This document shows positions 39,343 to 46,653 of a stretch of 64,000 nt of DNA, piece by piece. Each line of letters begins with the position of its first letter. Positions within the stretch are counted from its first letter, which is position 1. Below the pieces are notes generated by a model. That model searched no databases. It had not been told where the DNA came from and saw only the letters and a list, made by a program, of their open reading frames with translations. Source of the stretch: CAYXRS01 sp964636485 (GTDB taxonomy: Bacteria > Gemmatimonadota > Gemmatimonadetes > Gemmatimonadales > Gemmatimonadaceae); the NCBI GenBank assembly GCA_964636485.1, contig CAZWSO010000001.1, positions 1 to 64,000 of the forward strand. The letters run 5' to 3'. The translations under genes and the position numbers were made by a program.

Positions 39343-39818
39343 ATCTTCTCACCTGGAACATTCTGCTGGCGGTGCTCTGGGCGACAGTCACCGGGACGTT
39401 CTCACTGGCCAATCTGCTCGCCGGGTTCGCCATCGGATACCTCGTCCTGCTGATCGCCCGACCAACGATGGGACGGTCGACGTACTACACGCGCTTCTGG
39501 CGGGTGGTGATCTTCGTTCTTCGGTATCTGGGTGAGCTGGTGTGGGCAAGCCTTCGCGTCGCCTACGATGTGATAACGCCCACGTTTCACATGCGTCCCG
39601 GCGTTGTGGCCATCCCGATGGAAGCCAAGACCGATGTCGAGATCACCATGCTCGCCAGCCTCATCTCGCTCACTCCGGGCACGCTCGCTCTGGACGTGAG
39701 CTCCGACCGAAAGGTCGTCTACATCCACGCCATGTACATCGACGATGACGATGTCGAGCAGCTCCGGCGCCAGATCAAGGATGGGTTGGAGCGGCGGGTG
39801 CTGGAGCTGCTCCGATAA
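39339..39818 (+). CDS. mrpE: Mrp antiporter subunit MrpE
   Basis: The 159-residue protein has two to three N-terminal helices, then a soluble domain with the MnhE motif LASLISLTPGTLALDVS and YIHAMYIDDDD. The GTG overlaps the mrpD stop (GTGA). It is the last gene of the operon and convergent with speA. In most operons MrpE precedes F and G; here F and G are at the front. Confidence 0.94.
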   Translation: MNLLTWNILLAVLWATVTGTFSLANLLAGFAIGYLVLLIARPTMGRSTYYTRFWRVVIFVLRYLGELVWASLRVAYDVITPTFHMRPGVVAIPMEAKTDVEITMLASLISLTPGTLALDVSSDRKVVYIHAMYIDDDDVEQLRRQIKDGLERRVLELLR

Positions 39819-39909
39819 CTCCGCGTAGCAACAGTTGGACGGATCCGGCCGATGCCAGACGGATAGACGCGGATCTGGCTCCATGTTCACGGCCTGCCCA
39901 GACAAGATC

Positions 39910-41853
39910 CTACCTCGCCGCCGCCTCCCCTTCCAGATACGTGTACCCCTCCAGTCCGGCGACGTAGTCCGCAATAAAAGCGTTCGCCTCGGAGCGACTG
40001 AGGCCCGTAGCGGCGTTGACCTTGCGGCGGAAAACGGCGAGGAGGTCGGAGGCGCGAAACTGAACATATGCGAGAACTTCCGTTACGGTGTCCCCGTGAA
40101 CGAGATCGGAAACCTCGTAACCATTCTCCGATAGCCGCACATGCACTGCGTTGGTGTCGCCGAACAGATTGTGGAGATCGCCGAGAATCTCCTGGTACGC
40201 GCCGGTCAAAAAGATGCCGAGAATGTACGGCTCGCCAGGCCGATATGAGTGAAGCTCGAGGCTGGATCGTCCTTTTCGGCCCCCGGTGAAGCGGTCGATC
40301 TTCCCGTCGGAGTCGCAGGTGACATCCTGCAGCGTACCGCGACGCGAGGGTTCTTCATCCAGCCGGTGTATCGGCATTATCGGAAAGAACTGGTCGATCG
40401 CCCAGCTGTCGGGAAGCGACTGAAACACGCTGAAATTGCAGAAGTAACGATCGACAAGGCGCTTCTCCAGATCCTCGAGAATGTCGTCATACTCCTCACG
40501 GTCCTTCTGTGCAACGCGCGCTACGGCGTTCAGCGTCGCCTTGTAGAACTGCTCAGCCAGTGCACGCTCCCGCAGCGACAGCACGCCGCTGTTGAACAGT
40601 GACTGGGCACGCTCCTTCGCGAATGTGGCGTCGTGGAAAACCTCGCGCACGCTCCGTCCGGAGATAGCCTCGTATCCCTCCTTTAACTCGTGCAGGAGTA
40701 GGTGGTCATCATCCGAAATCTCTGGGATGGCGATATCCTGGTTCGTCTCCACGTCGATCACATTGAGGAGCAGCAGTGCGTGGTGCGCGGTGAGCGCGCG
40801 GCCCGACTCGGAGATGACGTGGGGCATCGGTAAGCCGAGCTCCCGGCAGGACTCCGCCAGGGTGTAGATCACATCATTGGCGTATTCCTGCACCGAGTAG
40901 TTCACGCTGGCCGCGAACGTGGAGCCCGAGCCATCGTAGTCCACTCCCAGCCCGCCTCCGACGTCCACATGGGTGATGTCCACGCCCATGTTGCGGAGCT
41001 CGGCGTAGAACCTTACGATCTCGGCGAGCCCCGACTTCACATAGCGGATGTCGGTGATCTGTGATCCAAGGTGGAAGTGGATCAGCTTGAGGACATCGAG
41101 GCGGCCCAACTGCGCGAGGCGGTCCACCATGCGCACGAGCTCGCTGGCGTTCAGTCCGAACTTCGAGCGCTCGCCACCGCTCTCCGCCCATCTTCCAAAG
41201 CCTTCGGAAGCAAGCTTGATGCGCACGCCAGCCGTTGGATTCACGCCGATCTCATCGGCGGTCCGAAGGAGCACATCCAGCTCGCTCAGCTGCTCCATGA
41301 CGATGAAGACCTGGTGTCCGAGACGCTGTCCCATGCAGGCGAGGCGCATGAACTCCTCGTCCTTGTAGCCATTGCAGACAACGAGGTGATCGGTGGACTC
41401 GCTCAGCGCCAGCACAGCCTGCAGCTCGGGCTTGGAGCCGCACTCCAATCCGACTCCGTAAGGACGACCGAAGTCGACGATCTCCTCCACGACGTGCCGC
41501 TGCTGGTTCACCTTGATGGGGTAGACGAGCGTGTAGCCGCCGTCGTAGCCGAACTCCTCCATGGCGTGAAGGAAACGCTGCCTGATCATCTCTATGCGCG
41601 AGCGAAGGATATCCGAGAAGCGCAGAAGCATGGGCAGTCCCACACCCTGCTCCGCCAGGTCGGTCACCAGCTCGTACAGATCGAGCTCCCGCTCCTTTCT
41701 CGCCTTGTCGGGGCGGACGACCACGTGCCCCTCTTCGTTGATGTCGAAGAAGCCGATCCCCCAACCCGCAACATTGTACAGGTCGCGGGAATCATCGATC
41801 GTCCAGTGGGAGGCAGTCTGCGTTCCCGACTCCTCGAGAGTTCGTGTGGCCAT
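39910..41853 (-). CDS. speA: Biosynthetic arginine decarboxylase
   Basis: The 647-residue PLP enzyme makes agmatine from arginine, the first step of one polyamine route. The alanine-racemase-like barrel has PLP Lys in YTLVYPIKVNQQRHVVEEI. It also shows GVGLECGSKPELQA, KLIHFHLGSQI and the VDVGGGLGVDYDGS phosphate loop. The second domain contains SESGRALTAHHA. The length equals the family norm. The start MATRTLEESGTQ is preferred over an ATG 33 bp upstream. No agmatinase gene is nearby. Confidence 0.96.
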   Translation of the reverse strand: MATRTLEESGTQTASHWTIDDSRDLYNVAGWGIGFFDINEEGHVVVRPDKARKERELDLYELVTDLAEQGVGLPMLLRFSDILRSRIEMIRQRFLHAMEEFGYDGGYTLVYPIKVNQQRHVVEEIVDFGRPYGVGLECGSKPELQAVLALSESTDHLVVCNGYKDEEFMRLACMGQRLGHQVFIVMEQLSELDVLLRTADEIGVNPTAGVRIKLASEGFGRWAESGGERSKFGLNASELVRMVDRLAQLGRLDVLKLIHFHLGSQITDIRYVKSGLAEIVRFYAELRNMGVDITHVDVGGGLGVDYDGSGSTFAASVNYSVQEYANDVIYTLAESCRELGLPMPHVISESGRALTAHHALLLLNVIDVETNQDIAIPEISDDDHLLLHELKEGYEAISGRSVREVFHDATFAKERAQSLFNSGVLSLRERALAEQFYKATLNAVARVAQKDREEYDDILEDLEKRLVDRYFCNFSVFQSLPDSWAIDQFFPIMPIHRLDEEPSRRGTLQDVTCDSDGKIDRFTGGRKGRSSLELHSYRPGEPYILGIFLTGAYQEILGDLHNLFGDTNAVHVRLSENGYEVSDLVHGDTVTEVLAYVQFRASDLLAVFRRKVNAATGLSRSEANAFIADYVAGLEGYTYLEGEAAAR

Positions 41854-41972
41854 GGTCGCGTGAAGTTTAACGCTCTGCTTCGGCAATGGAACCGTGCCGG
41901 AGCGCTGGCGGACGAAGCGTCAGGGGTTGCCAGAACCGGTCCAGCGGAAGGGCGGGCGGAAGCGCTGTAGCG

Positions 41973-43808
41973 CTATGGCCGCTGGAACTGAATGGGCTCG
42001 ACGGGGATCTCGCGCCCGAGCGAGTCCACGCGTGCCTTGGTTCTGGCAATCGAACGGGAGAGAGGATCCAGGTTGACTCGCACGTTCGGCAGCGGCGGCG
42101 GTTCCAATGGATCGCCGGACGTGATTACACGCTCGCGCTCCCTGGGACGTCCGGACTCCGCGACTCCCATCCGTACGCGCTCGGCCTCAGTTGGAACGCC
42201 TCGGTCGAACCCGCCTGCGGGGTCGACGATCGCATCAGCTGCGTCGGCGATCTTTGTGGAGGATGGCTCCGGCGTGTGTACAGCCGGTTCGACCGGCCGC
42301 TCACTCGTTGAAGGCGCCTCCGCCGGCGGCAGCGGTGTCGCGCTGGCCTCGGCATCATCCTTCAGGAAGGCGAACCAGCCTCCGGCAAGCAGCACTAACG
42401 CCACCGCCGCCGCGATCGCGGCGGTTTTTGCGCGACTCTCCTGCTGCGGCCAGGGACGCATGGCGCGTCGAGATTCGCGGCCGCGCGCCTCGAACATGTC
42501 CCCGGCGGGATCGTCCAGCCATTCATTCTCCGGCGGGTCCCGGTAGCCCTCTGGCGTGTCCAGATAGCCGCCCACAAAGGATACTCCCGGCTCCATCTCC
42601 GCCTTCTGCTCCTGCTCCTCCCCCTCCCCCTCCCCCTCCCTGTGCGACGCAGCCGCCGCGGGAGAGGCTGCCGCCAACAGGTCGGGCGCATGGATGTGCG
42701 TGATGCCCGCCGCTCCATCGCTCACATCGCGCGGATCGAGCGACCAACCGTCGCCTGCACTCGGGCTTGCCTGACCTCGCGGTGGCGCCGCGTTCACATG
42801 CTCGTCGATCTGCGGCGCGACGGGTTCCGTCGCGTTGGGCACGTAGCACTCGGATGGCGGCGCTGCAATCGGCGGCAGAGGCTGGCCGCCGAGTGAGTCT
42901 CCCGCGGACGTCAGGATCTGTATCTCACCCGTCGGGCGCGGAAGTGTGAGCGCCTCTGGCGGCAGCCCGGGCTGCGGATACGCCGCCGCCGGCGTCGCCA
43001 TCTCTTCAGCCCGCACGCCTTGCCGAAGCGGCGGCTGCTGCGGGCTGAATCGCTTGGGCGCAACGGCTTGGTCCTGACCTGAGGCGGGCTCGTGCTGATC
43101 GCCCGCCGCTGCCGGGCGCGCCGCGACGATCTCGGCGAGCAGCGCTCGCGTGCCAGTCACCGTCGCGTCATCGGACGGCAGGACGCTTTCCTGTACCTCG
43201 AGCGCATCGCGGCACAGACGCTCGGCTTCGCTGGTCTCGCGCAGCGCGAAGTGCACGCGCGCCAGCATGAGGAGCACGCTGGCTGTCTCGAGATGGTGCG
43301 GCCCCTGTACCTCTTCCTTGATTCTGGCGAGTCGGACGAGAAGTGGCGCCGCCGCCCTGAAGTCTCGCAGCCGAATGTACAGCTTGGCGAGGTTGTTCAG
43401 ACCCACCGCAAGGTCCGGATGATTCAAGCCCAGGTGTGCCTCGCTGATAGTCAGGGCGCGACGGAAGAGCGGTTCGGCGTCCGCGAGCGCGCCGCGGACG
43501 TAGTGCAACGCCGCCAGGTTGTTGATGCTCTGGACGATTCCATGATCGTCGGGACCGAGCGCTTGCTCGCGGATGGCGAGGGCGTGGCGGAAGAGCGCCT
43601 CGGCGCGCGGATAGTCGCCTTGCCGGTAGCGGAGCTGGCCGAGACTGCCAAGGCTGGTGGCGAGGTACAAGCCGTCGCCGCCCATCGCCTTCGCCTCGCG
43701 TATCGCGGCGACGAATGCTTGGTCAGCGCGCGCCAGATCGCCCAGGCTGAAGTACGAGCGCCCCGCCTCGTGATGGCGGGACCACCGCATCTCGATCGTA
43801 TCGGTCAT
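41973..43808 (-). CDS. TPR-repeat protein with Pro/acid-rich linker and one membrane helix
   Basis: 611 residues. The N-terminal third has at least five kinesin-light-chain-type TPR repeats (e.g. GDYPRAEALFRHALAIRE, NNLAALHYVRG, NNLAKLYIRL). A long low-complexity Pro/Ala/Glu linker follows, including an Glu/Gly-rich tract. One helix (AIAAAVALVLLAGGWFAFL, about 465-485) is followed by a polar tail of about 128 residues ending near REIPVEPIQFQRP. The TPR part is likely cytoplasmic and the tail extracytoplasmic. The start MTDTIEMRWSRHHEAG follows AGAGGG; a longer frame is rejected as unlike TPR. The function is unknown. Confidence 0.82.
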   Translation of the reverse strand: MTDTIEMRWSRHHEAGRSYFSLGDLARADQAFVAAIREAKAMGGDGLYLATSLGSLGQLRYRQGDYPRAEALFRHALAIREQALGPDDHGIVQSINNLAALHYVRGALADAEPLFRRALTISEAHLGLNHPDLAVGLNNLAKLYIRLRDFRAAAPLLVRLARIKEEVQGPHHLETASVLLMLARVHFALRETSEAERLCRDALEVQESVLPSDDATVTGTRALLAEIVAARPAAAGDQHEPASGQDQAVAPKRFSPQQPPLRQGVRAEEMATPAAAYPQPGLPPEALTLPRPTGEIQILTSAGDSLGGQPLPPIAAPPSECYVPNATEPVAPQIDEHVNAAPPRGQASPSAGDGWSLDPRDVSDGAAGITHIHAPDLLAAASPAAAASHREGEGEGEEQEQKAEMEPGVSFVGGYLDTPEGYRDPPENEWLDDPAGDMFEARGRESRRAMRPWPQQESRAKTAAIAAAVALVLLAGGWFAFLKDDAEASATPLPPAEAPSTSERPVEPAVHTPEPSSTKIADAADAIVDPAGGFDRGVPTEAERVRMGVAESGRPRERERVITSGDPLEPPPLPNVRVNLDPLSRSIARTKARVDSLGREIPVEPIQFQRP

Positions 43809-43824
43809 CCGCAAGCCCTCTCGT

Positions 43825-43893
43825 AGGAGGACGCGGCAGGGGGGAAGCTGTAACCGCCGGTAGCAGGAGCGGTTGCCCCTCGGTGGTCCTCCT
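43825..43893 (-). promoter_or_regulatory. Nested inverted repeats in the leader of the TPR gene
   Basis: Three complementary pairs are nested: AGGAGGAC/GTCCTCCT (43825-43832, 43886-43893), AGGGG/CCCCT (43838-43842, 43876-43880) and AACCGC/GCGGTT (43852-43857, 43869-43874). RNA from the minus strand could fold into one long interrupted stem ending 16 nt before the ATG. It could mask translation. It resembles no riboswitch class I know. Confidence 0.4.
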
Positions 43894-44007
43894 GCCAGGT
43901 TACCCCGTTCCGGAGCCACTGAATCACCGTCACCCGCCCGCTCGAAGGCCCGGCAGCCGCTGAACATTTTCGTTCCTCCCCTCAACTCCCTGGAGTGACC
44001 CGCAACC

Positions 44008-45324
44008 ATGGATAAGCTCGTTGCAGGTCTCCTCGCGTGCTGCACGCTGGCGGTGACGGTACCGGCAGCAGCGCAGGAGAGACCTATCGCGTTCCGCGGC
44101 GCTACGATTCTTCCTATCGCCTCCGCCCCCATAGAGAATGGCGTTCTCGTCGTCCAGGGCGGGCGAATCGTTGCAGTCGGTCCCGCAGCCAGTGTGGGCA
44201 TCCCCGCCGATGCCATGATGCACGAAGTGGTGGGCAGGGTGATCATGCCTGGCCTCGTGGACACACATTCGCACGTCGGAGGAGGGGACGGTGGCGATCG
44301 CTCGAATCCGGTTCAGCCGGGCGTCCGAATTCTGGATGCCATTGACGTTCGGAACGACAATGTTCACCGCGCACGCGCCGGTGGGGTGACCACCGTGAAC
44401 GTGATGCCGGGGTCGGGGCACCTGGTGTCCGGCCAGACTGCTTATCTCAAGCTAAGGGACGGTCATACGATCTATGACCTCATGTTCTGCACCAACATTC
44501 TCGAGGAAGTGTGTGGCGGCCTGAAGATGGCGAACGGCACCAATCCGCGAGGGGCATCGCCATGGCCGGGAACGCGCGCCAGGGCGGCCGCGCTGGTGCG
44601 AGACCGCTTCATCAAGGCACGGGAGTACCGCGACAAGGTGCGTGTGGCAAACGGCGACGCTACCAAGATGCCGGCGCGCGATCTGGACCTCGAGATCCTG
44701 GCCGAGGCGCTGGACGGGAGGCGGATGGTGCACCACCACACCCATCGGCACGACGACATCCTCACGGTCCTCCGGCTCCAGCAGGAATTCGGCTTCCGGC
44801 TGGTCCTGCACCATGTGAGCGACGCCTGGAAGGTGGCTGACGAGATCGCGCGCTCCGGCGCCATGTCGTCGATCATCGTGATCGACTCACCGGGCGGCAA
44901 GCAGGAGGCGCTGGACGTGAGCATGGATAACGGCGCGGCTCTCGAGCGCGCGGGAGCTGTGGTGGGCTTTCACACCGACGACGGAGTGACGGATTCTCGA
45001 TTCTTTCTGCGCTCGGCCGGCCTGGCGGTCCGCTCGGGGATGTCGCGGGAGGCGGCGCTCTACGGCATGACGATGGCGGGCGCCCGCATGCTGGATCTGG
45101 ACAAGAGAGTCGGGTCGCTCGAGGCAGGCAAGGACGCCGACTTCCTCATTCTTTCCGGTGATCCGCTGAGCGTGTACACCAAGGTGGAACAGACCTGGAT
45201 CGAAGGGCAGAAGGTCTTCGATCTCAGCGATCCGCGCGACCGGAAGTACGCCGTGGGCGGTTTCGGCGTTGCCCGGGACGGCGGTCATGTCCACACCCAC
45301 GAGGGGATGGAGGACCACGAATGA
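44008..45324 (+). CDS. Secreted amidohydrolase (imidazolonepropionase-like), metal ligands intact
   Basis: 438 residues with a signal peptide (cleaved after VPAAAQ). The amidohydrolase fold has PGLVDTHSHVGG (His87, His89), VHHHTHRHDD (242-250), LVLHHVSD (His268/269) and GFHTDDGV (His322, Asp324). The beta-sandwich end reads VGSLEAGKDADFLILSGDPL. All expected metal-site positions are filled. Periplasmic members often act on peptides or cyclic amides. ATGA overlap couples it to a paralogue that has lost these residues. The C-terminal tail is His-rich. Confidence 0.88.
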   Translation: MDKLVAGLLACCTLAVTVPAAAQERPIAFRGATILPIASAPIENGVLVVQGGRIVAVGPAASVGIPADAMMHEVVGRVIMPGLVDTHSHVGGGDGGDRSNPVQPGVRILDAIDVRNDNVHRARAGGVTTVNVMPGSGHLVSGQTAYLKLRDGHTIYDLMFCTNILEEVCGGLKMANGTNPRGASPWPGTRARAAALVRDRFIKAREYRDKVRVANGDATKMPARDLDLEILAEALDGRRMVHHHTHRHDDILTVLRLQQEFGFRLVLHHVSDAWKVADEIARSGAMSSIIVIDSPGGKQEALDVSMDNGAALERAGAVVGFHTDDGVTDSRFFLRSAGLAVRSGMSREAALYGMTMAGARMLDLDKRVGSLEAGKDADFLILSGDPLSVYTKVEQTWIEGQKVFDLSDPRDRKYAVGGFGVARDGGHVHTHEGMEDHE

Positions 45325-46541
45325 TGCGTCACATGATTCTCCTCGGCGCCGCGCTCACGGCCCTGCTCGCTGCGACAGCGCAGGCGCAGATCGCCGTCCG
45401 CGGCGAGACAATCTACACAATGGCCGGAGCGCCGATTCAGGACGGCGTGGTGATCATCCGGAACGGCAAGATCGCCGAGATCGGTCCTGCCGCGCGGGTG
45501 CGTATCCCGGCGGGATACGAGGTGCTCACCGCCAGAGTGGTCACGCCTGGGCTGATCGATGCGCACACGGTCGTGGGGCTGGCGGGTGCGCTGAACGTAG
45601 ATCATGACCAGGATCAGCTCGAGCGCTCTTCGCCCATCCAACCGGAGCTACGCGCTCTGGATGCCTACAATCCGAGCGAGCGGCTAGTGGAGTGGCTGCG
45701 CGGGTTCGGCGTGACGACGCTTCACACCGGCCATGGGCCGGGCGCACTGATCAGCGGGCAGACCATGCTGGTCAAGACGCGTGGTTCCACAATAGGGCAG
45801 GCACTGCTGGACTCGCTCACAATGGTGGCCTTCTCCCTGGGCCCCGAGGTGTCACGCAACTTCGCGCCGCGCGCCCCAGGCACGCGGGCCAAGTCGATGG
45901 CGATGCTCCGCGAGCAGTTCATCAAGGCGCAGGACTACCAGCGGCGGCAGAAGGAGACGGCCGCCGACCGCCGGCCTTCGCGGGACCTGGGGATGGAGAC
46001 GCTGGTGAAGGTGCTGGAACGGCAGGTGCCGGCCCTGATCACGGCTCAGGCTGCAACGGAGATCCTGGCGGCCATTCGGCTCCAACAGGAGTTCGGTTTT
46101 CGGCTGGTTCTCGACGGCGCCGCCGACGCGCACCTTGTGGTGAATGAGATCAAGGCCGCAGGCGTGCCGGTGATCCTGCACCCCACCATGGTGAGACCCA
46201 GTGGAAGCACGCAGAATGCCACGCTGGAAACGGCAAGGATTCTTCGTGATGCCGGTATTCCGGTGGCGCTACAGAGCGGCTATGAGAGCTACGTTCCGAA
46301 GACGCGAGTCGTCCTGTTCGAGGCGGCACTGGCCGCCGCCAACGGTCTGACCATCGAACAGGCGCTCGCTACCATAACCATCGACGCCGCCCAAATTCTC
46401 GGCATCGATCGCCGGCTTGGCTCGCTCGAGCGCGGAAAGGACGGCGACCTCGCGCTGTTCGATGGGGATCCGTTCGAGTACACCACGCGGGCCTGCCACG
46501 TGGTGATCGACGGGGTGGTGGTGAGCAACAGGTGCAGGTGA
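45321..46541 (+). CDS. Secreted amidohydrolase paralogue without the metal site
   Basis: 406 residues with signal MRHMILLGAALTALLAATAQAQ. It is colinear with the upstream amidohydrolase (IRLQQEFGFRLVL and GSLERGKDGDLALFDGDPFEY are near-identical in both). The HxH motif reads DAHTVVG, the VHHHTHRHDD segment reads ITAQAATE, LHHVSD reads LDGAAD, and FHTDD reads LQSGYES. It is thus predicted to be catalytically dead or changed, perhaps a structural partner of the overlapping enzyme. It is a full-length, intact frame, not a decaying pseudogene. Confidence 0.85.
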   Translation: MMRHMILLGAALTALLAATAQAQIAVRGETIYTMAGAPIQDGVVIIRNGKIAEIGPAARVRIPAGYEVLTARVVTPGLIDAHTVVGLAGALNVDHDQDQLERSSPIQPELRALDAYNPSERLVEWLRGFGVTTLHTGHGPGALISGQTMLVKTRGSTIGQALLDSLTMVAFSLGPEVSRNFAPRAPGTRAKSMAMLREQFIKAQDYQRRQKETAADRRPSRDLGMETLVKVLERQVPALITAQAATEILAAIRLQQEFGFRLVLDGAADAHLVVNEIKAAGVPVILHPTMVRPSGSTQNATLETARILRDAGIPVALQSGYESYVPKTRVVLFEAALAAANGLTIEQALATITIDAAQILGIDRRLGSLERGKDGDLALFDGDPFEYTTRACHVVIDGVVVSNRCR

Positions 46542-46653
46542 TGACGAACGATTTTTATGGCGCGAGCTGATGAATGAACGGGCGCATGCACCAGCGAAGG
46601 TCGCGGGCGGCCTCACACGAATTATACGATGCGCCACCACGATTCGCGGTAGT

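Noticed and set aside
42600..42650. Short tandem run of CTCCCC units
   Set aside because: It encodes a Glu/Gly-rich tract within the TPR protein linker; low-complexity coding rather than a separate repeat element.
43860..43975. Possible cobalamin riboswitch (GCCACTG near 43914)
   Set aside because: A lone GCCACTG is present, but the B12 box and the other conserved segments are missing or out of order.
41973..44264. Long reading of the TPR gene up to 44264
   Set aside because: The extra 152 residues run through the divergent amidohydrolase gene and have no TPR or domain likeness; the ATG at 43808 has a ribosome site.
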